DNA of 64,000 nucleotides. It comes from Myoxocephalus aenaeus (lineage: Eukaryota > Chordata > Actinopteri > Perciformes > Cottidae). The notes below the pieces were generated by a model. That model ran no database searches. It saw only the letters and a program-made list of their open reading frames with translations, and was not told where the DNA came from. The translations under genes were made by a program, and so were the position numbers. Each line of letters begins with the position of its first letter. Within the stretch, counting starts at the first letter, position 1. Below are positions 25,053 through 38,550 of the stretch, one piece after another. Location: NCBI GenBank assembly GCA_038501785.1, contig JBAMJR010000195.1:4044501-4108500 (forward strand), in the 5' to 3' direction.

Positions 25053-28000
25053 TACCAGCAGGAACACCTCTTCACCTCTTGTGGAAATCTCAACTTAAAA
25101 AAAAAAAGTATTTTACTTCTACTACTTCTGTCAGACGCTGCAGTGAGGTGAAGGAAATTAGTTGGCTCTACTTAAAATGCCACCGTAATCAAAATGAATC
25201 ATTACTTTTTTTTAAACGTCTCCTCTTCACATCCCCTCCACTTCGTTTTGCTCTCTCCTCCTACCTCTGCGACTCCGTCTATATTTCTCCATTGTTTCAG
25301 TCTCAATCTTTAGCCGCTCTTCCTCCGTCTCTGTCTCCAGCCCTACCTTTTTGTCGCTGTCATTCTGCCGCTCTTTGGCAGAGCAGCTTGCCATTGGGAT
25401 TTAGACGAAATTGAATTGAATTATGAAGGAATTTCTCTGCAGTACGATTGGCATCATTTCCTCCACACAACAGAACATCATTCTCATATCTCTCAATGTG
25501 GGGGAATGGAAATAGGCCGTGCACCATTCTTTCTCTCATCCTTTTAAATTGAATTTTTCATATCACAGGGGCACTGAGACATCAGCCGTTTCCTTTAACA
25601 TGGGCAGAAAACCCATTTCATAATATCTGAGAGACACATAGCTGTGATTCAATAGGAAAAGTCTGGCTTCCAGCTTCAGTACACATACGATATACCTTAG
25701 GATTGATAAACAGGGCCACATAGGTTTCCTGCAGCTTGAAAAGTTGAGGGTATTCGAGGAGAATATACTCTCCCTGTTTGGCTTCACAACCGGTTAAAAG
25801 CACCCCATTGTAAACTAAATGAAATTCAGCTCCCACTCATAACCTTACAGATTGCTCTCTCTCCATCTGTATGAAATATATAGACATCCCATAACCTCTG
25901 AAGTTTTACTAGTTTACTTTTATTACAAGAAAAGATACCGCACTATACTGTAACAGTCTTTGCATATAGCAATGCTTATGTTTAGGTGCTTATTGTCCCC
26001 ATTCATGTGTCTTCTTCAAAGGTTTGTGATTTCGGCGCTTGTTGTACTTTGCGCCTCCAACCGAAATTCTGAATATTCAGCATAATTGACTGGTTACAGT
26101 GAAACCCTTTAAACAATACTTCTGTGTCAAACATTTTAAGAACTGTGACAAATATGTAGGTACCCATTGGCCATTGAAAGTAAGATGGTATTTTCTTTAA
26201 AGACAGTGTTGGAGTACTTATGTAAAATGTAAATATGTGATTTTCTCTTCATAGCAATGAAGTATAGCAGGGACACATTTTAAATACTGCAATAAGCACA
26301 TCTTCTATATTTTTTTCCTTCTCCACACCAATTTAGTGCATGTTTTTATTTGTCTCTGGAATTTGAGAGATAACTGGATTGATTGAAAATCTTTTTTAAT
26401 GATTAATTCATAAGAAATTATGCAATATTTGACTTTGATCCTGACATGTTTAGCAAGCAGACAAAGTAGCATACATAAATGGAGATTCGATGAAAATGTT
26501 ATGAATGGAGTATCAAACACTTTGGCTTAAAATTCAGAGGTAATTCATCGAAGATTAAACGCTAGTGCAAGCTTTAAATCTCAAGCTAGATATTAAAGGA
26601 TGTACTATTATTCAAATCCACATCAAATAGAGGTACTTTTGTAGAATAATCACCAGAGTACTATTTTACTATAATATCAATAGTAGTAATAATATCATCT
26701 TTTGAGTTATATAAAATGTGCCTTGGTATTATGTTAATATTCTGTAATATCTCGCTCTGCACTCTATGGATTGTCTAGTCCCACCATATATACCAACCAT
26801 TAAGCCGCCACTTGTAGTGAAATACAGTACGCCGGGGAATCTTCTCTACAAGGTAGTTAAAGTACAGACAATGCGGTCGCCAGCTTGATCACCAAGTGTT
26901 CGCGTACAGATCAGTCAAAACATGAACGCAAACTTAGACGCACGAGACAGAGTTTCAAACACTAAATCTAACTCACCTGCGACTCTGCTGGAAGCCTGCT
27001 CAAAATGTGGCAGGGACGATGGAAAAGCTTTTTCCCATCTGCATAAGTACCGGCAGCCCTGTACACTAGCAATCAGTGAGACTTGGCTGGATGACAAGGC
27101 GCCTGACGGCGGAGTGGTGTCAGGTAGCTCCGGGGCTTTTACAGTGGACCGGGAACTGGGTGCTATGTGAGAGCACAACGGCACCGGGGTCCGCGGTCCC
27201 ATCAGGGTTCAGTGGGGCAAATCTGCAACGGCAATATTGATGCTCCACAGCCACCAACATCCTATCCTTGTTGCTCAGTCTCAGCTATTTGCCCCAGGAA
27301 TCCCTTTTTTATTCCTTCATTCAAGCTGCAGGCAGATGCATTACTTGTTTTTTTTATTTCAAATCCAATCTTTAGGACAGACTGCCCAGACTTTTATTTG
27401 CAAGTGATTAGATATAACCATTAACAATAACCCATCTGCATCAGTTGTTGTGGAAACGACATAGGCGTGAGCACATTCACAAACTGGTGCTGTTTTTTTT
27501 CCAATACAGACACTAAACAGCAAGCCGCAGGCTGGGTGAATAATGGAGATGCATCCTCTCACTCTTCACACCATAGCAATATCTAGTCTCCGTGCAGAAG
27601 TCCTCCATCACAGCAGACAACGTTAGCGACAGGGGTGGTTGATATATGTTTTTTTTTGCAGCAGCAGTCGCAGCCAGCTAACAGGGCTGAGGGCTTTTCT
27701 GGACGTGATGTCACTGTTACTGTATGTGTGGAATTGCAGGTGGTGGAAAGGGCCATTTCTAAATGAGAGATCCCACCACCCGTGACTGTGGTTTGGATCC
27801 GATTTGAGAAATACAATATTTATTTGGATGTCTCAGTCAAAAGTCTGATACGTGCTCTCAGTCTCAACACAACCTAACATTCCTCAAGTCCTGATCTCAT
27901 GATTGAGCTCACACGGATCATCATTTACAGTTATCTGACGCTTTCAAGCTTCGTCACATCGTGCTGTGGTATTCCCTTGTTTTAATATCTGATATACAGT

Positions 28001-31000
28001 TCAGAAGTTGTAAAATTCGCAAAAAACTGGTGGCAATATGCTGGCTTGTACAAATCAGTCAATCAATATATTTTCAAAGCTTTTTAATAAGACGTGTTGT
28101 CACCTGAAAATACAGAAGCACCCAGTTGGATGGCAATATTTAGGCCATTACGTGTTGCATTGTCGCATTATCAATACAAATTATATTATATTAATAATGA
28201 ATATTAGATACAAAGTGCTTTAAATGGTTGAAACTTGAATGAACACACGCACAAAACAATCCCCAAAACTAATGCAAAACAACTAGAAGGCTATTTTTTA
28301 AAAGAGATACAAACTTTTTCCCTTTGGTCTGTGAGCCAAACATTTTCAAGGTTTGTGCGGGTGCAAACTGTTCATGAATGTGATTCATACGTGGTACGTC
28401 ATTCCAAGTCGACGAGCTCAGGTACTGATCCGTGTTTTTAAAATACCACTGTTGTGTAACCGCGAGGTTGCAGTCAGGAAATGCAGGCGCAGGTTGTCAT
28501 TCAGTTTAGGGAAACAGTGCTCTCTCTTGTCGTGTGCGTTATGTTCAAGACAGTAAAGCAACACGATGGCAGCTCTAAGGTGATGGGGTCGATGGTGTGT
28601 ACATAAGCGGAAGATCTATGGTTCTGGATAGCTTGAGGCAAAGAAGCGGCCATACAGCAGCTGCCATTCTCGTTTTTACGATATATAATGTAGTTGAAGA
28701 CAGCTGATTTTCCAATTGTACAAAGGGGAATTGACGCAATTTATAGAACGAAACATTTTACACTCGACCGTGAAATACTGTTCCTCGTCACATCATTCAT
28801 ACGAAATAATGGCATTGTTGTCTAACTGGCAGCTTCTCTCTCTGGCTTTTTTGGCATATCAGCCGTGGATATATTCAACTGTATCCATATGTGGCTTGGA
28901 ATTATTCTGAGGCAGTAGGTTGTATATAATATTCCTGGCCAGCTGACAGGAAGAAGAAAAAAAGTGTCTCCAAAGGGCTAAAGGAGCTCTAGGTAGGGAG
29001 TGGATGATTGCTGTTTATTGCTACTTTGAAATGTGTCCTGGTAGCCTTGTAAAGACAGACTCGTGCTGTATCTTTCCATCTGCGTTGGGATTGTAATATA
29101 AGGCATATAAATGAGGCCATTTTAGCCCAATCTAAATGGGGCTATGAATTCAGATGTCATCGTAAATGTCCCCTCCTTCATTCTCAGCCCCATAGCTTCT
29201 TACTCCTACCACAATGCCCAAACAATCTCCATCTCCCGCCTCCAGTCTCCCAGAATCTAATCCTTCTGCTTGTCCCCTCCAGCCAAAGCGCCGTTCGTGT
29301 CTGCCTGACCAACTCCCCACTCCTGCTCAGGCTCCCCTTCCATGCTTCCGTCTTGCCGCATCCCTGCAGCCCCCAAGGCCTGGCAAAGGATTTGTGCTCT
29401 GACTAAAAGGAGAATCTATTTCCCCATCTCTGCAGCCTTAGCTAGTTATCATACCCAGGAAACATGCTGACTCTCTGGAGTGATGCCTTAAGGAGAAGTT
29501 TAAGCAAAAATCCATATTTAAACAACTAAATGCCCCCTAACATTGAAATAGCCGTGGAGCCTCAGCGACCCCCAATCATATTTTAAGAATGCACCATTGA
29601 AATATTGCATGTCGGTGACCCAGCCACATGAGTCAAAAGCAAGCTCATAGAAGTATCACAGAAACAATAGCAGAAGAACTCGCTATCCAAACTTCCTGTT
29701 AAATAAATATGGTTGACTTTCACACTTTGTACTGTTGTATTGTAAGAATTTGAATAAGATGAATCAATGTTATTTACATTTTTTGTGAGAAGCGATAAAC
29801 AGTGTGTTCTTATTTACTCACTCAGTATAGATCCACCAATCAAAGAGCATGTGGAATAGAAAGAAAACACGTGTGATGTTTTCATCCCCCGGAACTCATT
29901 GCCCTCTTTTTTTCATTTGTGCACCAGGCATACAAATCACAGACAAAGTCCTTATGTTTTAACATTTGTTTAGATTTCCCTTAAAGGTTAGCAATAACAG
30001 AAAAATCCAAAGCATGCTATGTATGATTTATTGACGTAGCGATTTAGCAGCACTGCGCTGAGAAAAAAGATATGATGCACCCCATATCTCAAACAATCAT
30101 TATATAGATGAAAGCCCAAGAGATGCATCTGTGAAGTGGAGGGAAATGTGACTGGCTGAGATGATGGGGAGATGAACAGGTTTCTGGAAACATTTTGAAG
30201 CCCACTAACAGTATGAAGAACACAGTGTTGATAGCACTTACCTAAGCCCTAAAAGCATTTCTCAATATCTGGTGTGTACGTACTAAAAGGCTGATGATTT
30301 CCAGCATGGATTTGTTTGCCAGAAAAGTGGTTGAATGGTAGAAAGCACAGACCCATGGTATTGATCTGGGCTGACTCGTGCAGCCGAGGCAGCCCCGTTC
30401 TGCTGTATCAGTGCTTTCCTGACTTTTACGAGAGGTGTTCGTGTGCGGTGGTGCGGGGGGAGGAGTGCGCCTGCACCGTAAGGAGTCATCTTTCTGTTTT
30501 GGATCGGTGGCAAGTAGCCATTAGTAAACTGATCTTTGGAAGAGGAAATTTAATGGTCTCCTAACTGTATTTACAAGCCATTCAATTTGATAAAGGGTGT
30601 GATGTTGAATGATTTATTATTTGCCGCTCTGCTCCTCTTCAAGCTATCGAATTCGGGATTTCATCAGTATTTTTATTCCTTCATATACTCTTTTATTCTT
30701 TTATAATATCTCATCAGTAGAACGACGAAAGCCGAAATAATGATATATCCCAACGCTGGCGAAATAGTGAGTGTATTTCCAAAGCTCTGTTTTGGTCTTT
30801 TTTGTTAGCCGTGTTCCTTTTTTAGTTAAACTGCAGAAATATTATCTGGCTTTCTACACGGTTAAACATCAATATTAAAATATGGAGATATGAAGTAGCT
30901 CACTGGGGCTACTGATTAGTGTACCAATCATTGTCATCAGAATAATTTGGCAGTGGAAGATTTAGAAAAATGAAACTTTTGTCTGACTAATAATGATAAT

Positions 31001-31929
31001 AACAGCAATTATTATTATTTTCACATTGAATATCCATGAATCCATATGACACTTGTCTTTATAATATGTGGTTTTCACGTCTGTATAGTCTCCAGTACAT
31101 AATCTCTTTATTAATATTTACACATAAATCACCTCTATCCATGCGTGTAAATGTTCTGGGTCTGATTGTATACATGGTTGATAATAATACACGTCATTCA
31201 TCCATCGTTAATTTCTTTCTGTACATACTGTGCTCCACCTCCATTTTGAGCTCTTGTTATGAAGGACAACCAATATAACAGCACAATTCTTCACAATTTG
31301 TACCGTGTGTCTAAACCTATGTTAATTCATGTTCTTAGATGAGGAGTTTTACATCACGATCAGAATTAACATGCATGGATTCTTGAAAAAAAAAAAGATT
31401 TGTTAGAAGACACAATCTAAAACATGAAAAGCACATCATCTTATTAATTATTTCAGTCATACACATCGGTCACATATTGCAATAACAGGACAGTATCATA
31501 CAGCATATTTAAATACATGTCCCATATTTAGGTATTTAAACTCTGTGGTATAGTATGGGGTATCTGTATTCTGAATGTATTCTGCTGCTGCTAATTTGCA
31601 CACTCATTATTAAAGTCTGTATCCTCACTCTGTTCATATATTTCTACCTTATATAATCTGCAGAATAATAACACTGCAAAAGACTGTTTAATATTTAAGA
31701 GTGTTTAATATTTAATACTATTTTCTCGACTTTTGAAGAGTGAACTTTATGAGGCCAGCACAATTCAGATGGTAGTCTTAAATGGTAATGTTGTGAGCTG
31801 TAACTGTTACCATACAACCTGCTGAGTGTCTCCATGGAGGCATCGAACGAGAGAGGAGGAGTGGAGTTGAAAAAACTACTTTCCTTGCGTCGAAGATATT
31901 CATTTGTTGTCTTCCCCCTGTTTTCTCAG
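25053..31929. other. Intronic sequence before the first visible pcdh1 exon
   Basis: Unique AT-rich sequence apart from a LINE-like endonuclease scrap near 27.1 kb. The last 30 bases form a good 3' splice site: a pyrimidine tract ending TTTTCTCAG directly before 31930. No other exon was recognised. An in-frame ATG at 31834 lies in this intron and is not the translation start. Confidence 0.6.
27066..27170 (+). mobile_element. LINE endonuclease remnant
   Basis: The frame reads LAISETWLDDKAPDGGVV and then FTVDRELG. SETWL followed by a P-D loop and a basic/acidic DRE is the usual look of the second conserved block of APE-type endonucleases in CR1/L2/Rex-like LINEs (often xSETWLxxxxPDxxxxxxGFxxxRxDR). 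The frame stops just after this and no reverse transcriptase follows, so only a short piece survives. The family within LINEs is not resolved. Confidence 0.55.
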
Positions 31930-32149
31930 CACCCCCATCGGCGAGTGACCTTCTCCACCGCCAACCCCGTGCAGGACCTGCAGGACGCCTCTCAGCACAG
32001 CTACTATGACAGCGGCTTGGAGGAATCGGAGACTCCCAGCAGTAAGTCATCGTCTGGCCCTCGCATTGGACCCCTGACCCTGCCTGAGGACCACTACGAG
32101 AGGACCACTCCAGATGGCAGCATTGGAGAGACCGAACACCCTGAAAATG
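31930..32149 (+). CDS. pcdh1: Protocadherin-1, penultimate coding exon (cytoplasmic tail)
   Basis: This exon encodes 73 residues plus one base of a split codon. It starts HPHRRVTFS and continues through SYYDSGLEESETPSSKSSSG to PEDHYERTTPDGS and EHPEN. RRVTF (31939-31953) is the conserved motif of delta-1 protocadherins that binds protein phosphatase 1 alpha through an RVxF contact. The serine-rich ESETPSSKSSSG block is shared by PCDH1 and PCDH7. HYERTTPDGSIGE favours PCDH1, since as I recall PCDH7 has NYERTTPDGSVGE. The acceptor TTTTCTCAG precedes 31930 in phase 0. The donor after 32149 is ATG|GTACGC in phase 1, which joins the last exon to give ...PEN-D-IRSLPD, as in mammalian PCDH1. The product is a calcium-dependent homophilic adhesion receptor at the plasma membrane, and this part is intracellular. 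The paralogue call (pcdh1, and a or b copy) rests on memory of residues, not a search. Confidence 0.88.
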
Positions 32150-32227
32150 GTACGCTGACGATCCCCCTCCGTTCTGTCGACCATTACCATGAATATGCAT
32201 TTAAATGTAAATTACTCTAATAGGCTC

Positions 32228-32229
<2 letters not shown>

Positions 32230-32264
<35 letters not shown>
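32230..32264. repeat. (GT)n microsatellite
   Basis: About 17 GT units, 80 bases after the pcdh1 donor site. Confidence 0.95.
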
Positions 32265-32267
<3 letters not shown>

Positions 32268-32439
32268 TTTGCGATGGAGACATTTGTGGTAGATTTGTGG
32301 TTGTTGCTCTGTGGCCATTTTAGAGAGGAATACTGTGGCTGTGGCACCCATGACGTTGACTTGCTGTGTTTGTCGATGACTGTGTGAAATGTTATTGGTT
32401 TTTAAGCAGACCTGTGCGTGTGTAGGCGGGCGTGTGGGC

Positions 32440-32467
32440 ATACATGTGTGTGTGTGTGTGTGTGTGT
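32440..32467. repeat. (GT)n microsatellite
   Basis: About 12 GT units. Confidence 0.9.
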
Positions 32468-34459
32468 TGCCTCCATCCTCCTCATCAGCAGGTCCACTGT
32501 CAGACATCCTTAATGACCCTCTCTCACAAGTGTGCTAATTAAAAAGCTCAACTAATGGAGCATTTGCCCTCTAAATAAATCTGAACCATGACATCTGTGC
32601 AGACAACACTGTGTTTACTCAAAGCATTTTCCTCGCCGTAAGCTGGACCCATGTTACAATGCAGCTTACTGTAGGTGTGCGGGAGCCATCGTTTCTAGGC
32701 ACAGTAATCAATCCACAGGCTGAACAGCGGTGCTCTCAGCATAGGTCTATATAAGAAATAAAGAAAATCATAACCAATGCTGTCACTGATATCGGTAAAT
32801 TAATTTTGCCACCGTAAGCTGCCAAACAGAATCCATTACGTGTCTTGTAACACACTATGATAAGTGATTCACATGGTTCGTTTCCAGCCATTGTAGTATT
32901 TTGCATTGCACCGCTCTGGATTAAAGACTTTTGCATGGCGATGGCCTCGGCCTCGGCCTCTTTGTATTTGTATTTCATTAGTGGTTCTGCTTCTCGTGCA
33001 CATGGATTTTAAAGCGAAGTAATAAGGCTTTTACTGCCCCGTGCAAAATGTGCCATGTATCAGCAAAGACTTGATAGAGCTGTTGATCAGCATCGACAGG
33101 CACTTTGTCAGAGTGTCAGTGAAAAAGACACAGACGTACCTCTTGTCAATGGGGCTGTACATCCTCAGAATGGAGAAAGATTATTTTTTTTCAGCAAGGA
33201 AAATAAACTATTTCAATCTCTCGCACTCCCGGGTTGCAAAACGTTGCAGGATCAAAGGCTAAAATGTGTCACCGTCACGCCAAAAACAGCAGATGACAAA
33301 GTTCTATTATTAGTGTAGGAGTGTAGTTGCGTTGTGATGCCTTGCCTCTCGACTAGACAATCATGTTGGAACTCATTAGCTAGCTTATTCATCTGTATTG
33401 CAAATGTTTATTGTTTATTTATTTATGTCAATTAGTGACACCATTATTCAGGGAGAGGAGGGGGTGGGTTTAGCGCAGTTCCCTCTGGCTCTTCCGAGGT
33501 CAGAGATCGCTTAGCATCCCGGTTAAGACATATAATTAGTCACCCATATACAGGCTAGCTGTCTACAGCCCATGTGCCAGCAATTTACTATTTCCGTTTG
33601 GTCTTTGCACTTCGGATGTGTAATATGCATTTTTTTTTCTTTTTTTTTCTTCTGTTGTTGGAGCTGATTATTGTGTTGCTCCCATCTGCAGAAAAACAGG
33701 TTTTGTCAGACAGGGTGTTCTTTGTTGTGAGCAGCAGGAGAGCAAGATTGTGAGTGGAGATGGAGCAGTTAAAGAATGAAAAGATGGCACAAGATGGGGG
33801 AGATGTTAGATTGTGGCAGGGAGCGGGGACTAAGAGTGTCTGACAAGGAGGCAAAGCCCATAGGATGAGCACATAGGCCAGGGAGATGCGAAGATGAACT
33901 GCTAACCAAGGATAGACCTAATTAAAATGTGATTCCCACTTCAGGGAGATAACAGAGAGCCCACATAAAATGAAGGATTAGACAGAAAAATCAAACGAGA
34001 CAGAGGAATTCCTCCCCGGCTCCACCTGAATGGTGGCGTGAAGTCTTTTTTTAAGCGCTTGAGTGACAGCGTGACAGGTTGTACTGGTGCGGAGCTTTGT
34101 TCATTGCAGCAGAGATGACTGACAGGCTAAAAATTGGGAGTTGAGCATGATGTGTCACTCCATTTAAGTAGGATAAAACGCAATATATGAACCCAAAGAC
34201 TGTCTGCCTTTGCATCGCTGGGCCCCAGAAATATTAACATGGATGTGTGTTTTGTTGTACAAGTTGAACTTTGACAGTGTGGAGTCTACCTTGTGATAGA
34301 GTGTCACCGGTCTCCAGTGGAGAATGATGTAGTTCAGAATTTATTTTAGATCCACTTTTGGAAATGATGGTGTCAGTCACACCTCTACTGTATGGGTCTT
34401 GTGTTAGCCGGGGCTTGGCAGGCATTCCACTGTGACTACATCTCAGTCCATGCAGTTCT

Positions 34460-34950
34460 CAAAAGTAAAGCCAATGCAGAAGTGTCCTAAACTTGCGTTC
34501 CCTCTTCTAGCCATCAGGGGGCGACTCCTCTGGATGCAAAAACAAGACCGATGATATAGAAGTCTACGAGAAAATGATGCTACTTCTCACTTGATTTATT
34601 CCCTCAGTAAAAAAATTGAACATGAGTTTATGGTCTCAATCGCTCATTTCAAATCTTCTTCCATTCAGCATGATGTTCATTTTGTGAATTATGGTCCCAT
34701 TTAGAGAAAAATAAATTATACAGCAGGGTAGGTTTTAGGGTGGGGCTACCTTGTGATTGACAGGTCACTACCAGAGCCATATACGGCATCTCTACGTCAC
34801 CCCTCTGCAGTCCAAACATGGTCACTTCCTCTCACGGGTTGCATAAAAACAAGATGGCGACGGCCGCAATCCAAGATGGCAACGGCCGCGATCCAAGATG
34901 GCGGCGGCCCCAATGGGTGACATCACGACGACTACTTCCTCATTGTATAT
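34460..34950. repeat. Teleost interspersed repeat with YY1-like tandem motif
   Basis: The sequence around GCCATCAGGGGGCGACTCC, then CTTCTCACTTGATTTATT, AGTTTATGGTCTCAATCGCT and GGTGGGGCTACCTTGTGATT, matches a repeat I recognise as common in teleost introns and UTRs. No coding region is visible and I cannot give its formal family name. Its 3' part holds three 22-bp tandem units, each opening CAAGATGGC, at 34850-34915. Exact ends are uncertain because no target duplication was found. Confidence 0.55.
34850..34915 (+). repeat. Three 22-bp tandem units with CAAGATGGCGGC-like cores
   Basis: The units start at 34850, 34872 and 34894 with CAAGATGGCGACGG, CAAGATGGCAACGG and CAAGATGGCGGCGG. The third contains AAGATGGCGGC, the consensus recognition site of the zinc-finger factor YY1. 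The first two differ from it by one or two bases. Binding is an inference from sequence. Confidence 0.8.
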
Positions 34951-36364
34951 ATATTGTGTTTAAGACATGCTCATATGAAGGATATTGATGCCAGCGATTG
35001 TGTATCAGCAAATAATAGATTAACGTAGTTGATTATATTATATATAATGTCTTTTGAGATCCTTTCAGACTGAAGTCATATGACCTTTGTTGGATTGGAA
35101 TGGATTGGGTGACAGAGAGGAAGGAGAGTGTTTGGTCTATAACAGGCTCTGGTTCACTGAAGACATCAATATATTCCCTGGGTGGTTCTAGGCTTTGGAA
35201 TTATGAGAAGATTCAAACTACAGTAATAACATTTCTAATATATGACGTGTATGCTGCTTGATCTGCAGCGACTAATTTCTTGAGTTCCTTTTTTCCTTAT
35301 GCTTGAGCAGCTGCTCCCGTTTTGTTTTTTTCTTCTAATTCTTGTCTTCAGGCTGTGTTAGAGTGCACTCCATTTCAGTTTCCCCATGTGTATTCTCCAC
35401 TCTTATGTTCGCGCGCGCAGCGTGCACATCGCTCGACTGTTGGTTAATCTCGTCAGAAATGTTTATCCATCGGCCGCGCGTCCGTGCGTATATGTGTTTG
35501 CATTGGGGGGTGTTGCCTCACACCCCGAATCTCTAAATCACTTTGATTACAGCGCTATTTTACTTTAATAGACTCTCATCATAATCACTGAGCTCTTTAA
35601 TTCTTTTTAAATTGATTGCTTCAAACATCATGGAAACTGCTTATCTTGTGTGCCTGCTCGCTGTCAAGATGCATGATTTGTCCTCCACAGTGAAATCAGA
35701 GGGAGACGAGGACTGGTCTCTGTCCCATCGGTCCCTCCGCCGTGTCGCAGGCACTGCTGATCAGATTTTGATTAGTGGTTGAAAGTGATTTACACAGTGT
35801 GCCTAATACCCGGTGCTCCCTACCTTGTTAACGCGTTGCAGTTTGACAAAAGCTTACTATGTCCAGAAATGTTCATTATTCAGACATTTTACTGCTAATT
35901 GCAAGTGACAATACTTATTTATTTAAAGATGTTTCCAGAGACCACCCAAACTGTTCCTGTTGGGTCAATAACTGTATTTAACAGTCACTAGATATTACTT
36001 TACATCAAATTAGCTGACGCTGAAAATTTATTATCTTTAATCCTCGAGTTGACTTTGTAGTTGACTTTGATTTTGTTTCACATTGTTTCTCACGTCATTG
36101 CATCAGTTGTATATCATAACAAAAAAACAAACATTGCCAGTTTATTTATTTTTTAATCTCCATCTCCCGAGCCATTGAGCGTATTTTGAGCCCCAGCACA
36201 CACCTGGAGCCACATAACACATAACTGAAATGATTTGACCTCCTGCTGCCCAGGAACCCTGGGCATGCGTCATCCAGGACCCTCGACAGGCGTCTTTCCT
36301 CTGGGACACCAGTTTGACCAGCAATCCCGGTCATGTCCAGTCCAACCTAGACAATAATCACTCT

Positions 36365-36440
36365 TCCGGGGATCAGTGGTTAGGCATCTTGGCTGTGATA
36401 TGAGGGTTAGCAGCGAAAGGACACAGGTGGATTGAAGACC
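36365..36440 (+). repeat. Possible tRNA-derived SINE head, weak
   Basis: GATCAGTGGTTAGGCATC resembles a polymerase III A box in the context of many fish SINEs (AGTGGTTAG). About 50 bases later CAGGTGGATTGAAGACC is a poor B-box-like match. No clear poly(A) tail or target duplication was found. Confidence 0.3.
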
Positions 36441-38510
36441 AGCACATACACACACACACAACAATAACTCATTGAACACAGATGGAGGAATTTTAATGTG
36501 GCCGGTTGCCCAGCGTGAGGTCTTCCTGAGTCTTCCTCTGTGTGGACTCACTGCCATATGGGCTATTGAGAGGGGCTGAGATAAAATAGAGTAAATGACG
36601 TTTGCATGATAATAAGGTTCTTTGGTAATGCTGTCAGATTTTCCTGCCTTAGATCTCTCCACTGATGCATGTGGCGTTGTGTATTTGTTCTTTTTGAACT
36701 CCTGTCAGGGATTTTCCTCTGCTTTCAGTGCTTGCCATATCAGTATCATACAGGTTTAGCCGTTACTGCTTTGACATCACGAGTTCCCTGTGAATATCTG
36801 GTGTGTGGCTTGCAAGTGTACAAAGCAAAGGAAACATTTCGATCAAAGAAAGATGTGGAGGAAGACGATGTGCAGACAGAGAGGCAGATCGTCAGCATGA
36901 TGGGGCTGGTTTGTCCTGTGGGTGTCAGTTTGGGCCCCTGCCCGGGTGCCAGTAGCGCTGAAGCAGGGGTGTGTGTTTCCTCCGACAGATGTCATTGTGC
37001 CCTGTCAGAGTCCCTGCCGGTTGTACTACAGAGTGAAGCGGACCATTTCAGCCTGTACCAGCGCAGTGGTCTATGCCAGCCACTGCTGGAACTACCACCA
37101 CCCGAGCAGGGACAGGTCATGGGACTGGCAGTTTTGTGGAAGCGTCTTTGGGGAGGGGGGAAAGTTGCACAAGTGGTCCCCCGAGGCAAGTTGTCATGAG
37201 TAATACGCTTACAATCCCGAGCTCACTCTAGCACACGCATTATGCTCTGCACACATCAGCCGCCGCTGTTTGTTACCTCACCCACCACCACAATTGTTTG
37301 TAATTTTATTTCTGAGCAAATAGGTCACTGGAAGAGCCTAACTGGAGCAGAATTAAACTCCACGACACCGTGGACAATGGTTAACTACAGCCCTTTAACA
37401 AATGTCTTTATGGCAGAATGCAGCTGAATCCAAAATGGAACTGATGATGTGTCAACACGTCACCGTTTTGAATGTGTCTAGATTTCCCTTCGCCCAATTT
37501 GAATCTGAAAATGTGCTGTCGCTCGTGTGGTCACTAACAATGAGACCGACACACTCATCCCAAACTTTGGCCGCACACACTACAGTGTTTGTCAAATGAC
37601 TGCAGACAGGCCAGACCTTTGAATGGGGGCCATTTGAGAGAAAGGACATGGTATCACAGCTCTGACCATTAACTGTAGCAAAGTATGCAATTGGCTTAAT
37701 ATCTTTTAGAGTGAACTGACATATTATTCTCTGGCAGAGATTGCAGCTACACGTGAAATCCAAGTCCCATTATTCCAATAAATCTACCGCTTGCATTTAA
37801 TTTCATTCTACCTTCTTTTATACATAGAAGTGATTTCTCTGTAGTTTCATCACTGTGTCCAGCTGTCTGGGATATTTTGTGATAATAGCATGTCATAACC
37901 TGAAAGATATTTGAGCTGTTCTTCTTCCAGTTCAGTTCATGTGTCGTAATTAGGTTTTTTGTAAGCAAGCGAGAATACTGAAAAACTGAGAAATTGATGT
38001 TTAAATAATAAAAACGTGTATCTAAATGTCCTTTAAATAATAAAGAACAAGAAAGCAATAATCATAAGTGATTTAGTAGAAGACTTCTGGAACATTTTCT
38101 CGGGACAGATTCCCAGTCCTCTGCATTTTAATTGAGATCTGCACAAGCTACTCAGCTCTTATCCACATGTAGCCTATATAACATGGATGGAAAAAAACAG
38201 ATGAGTGTTCTGAATTATGCGCAGAAAGAAAAGTCCACGCATATAAGCACACATTAGGTTCCATAAATAGTGCTTTTAACACCATGCTGCCACTGAAAAT
38301 GTCCGGTTTTAGCACTAAGCTTGTAAAATGAATGAGTGAGCCAGTATGCCTAAGCCAGTATCCCTAAGCTTTAGATGTGCTCATGTATTACTCTAACAAA
38401 AGTGGATGGCTCTCTGTACTTAGGCAAAAATTGGATAGCACGCTGCCTGCTCCTGCTACGCCAGTGTATCTGGGCAACAGCATGCTGAAGCAGCAGGTTT
38501 GGGGGTGGTA

Positions 38511-38513
<3 letters not shown>

Positions 38514-38545
<32 letters not shown>
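38514..38545. repeat. (GT)n microsatellite
   Basis: About 16 GT units. Confidence 0.95.

Positions 38546-38550
<5 letters not shown>

Noticed and set aside
31834..31929. An in-frame ATG upstream of the RRVTF exon that could start a protein
   Set aside because: The preceding 96 bases lie before a strong acceptor and have no protocadherin similarity. They are intron read-through.
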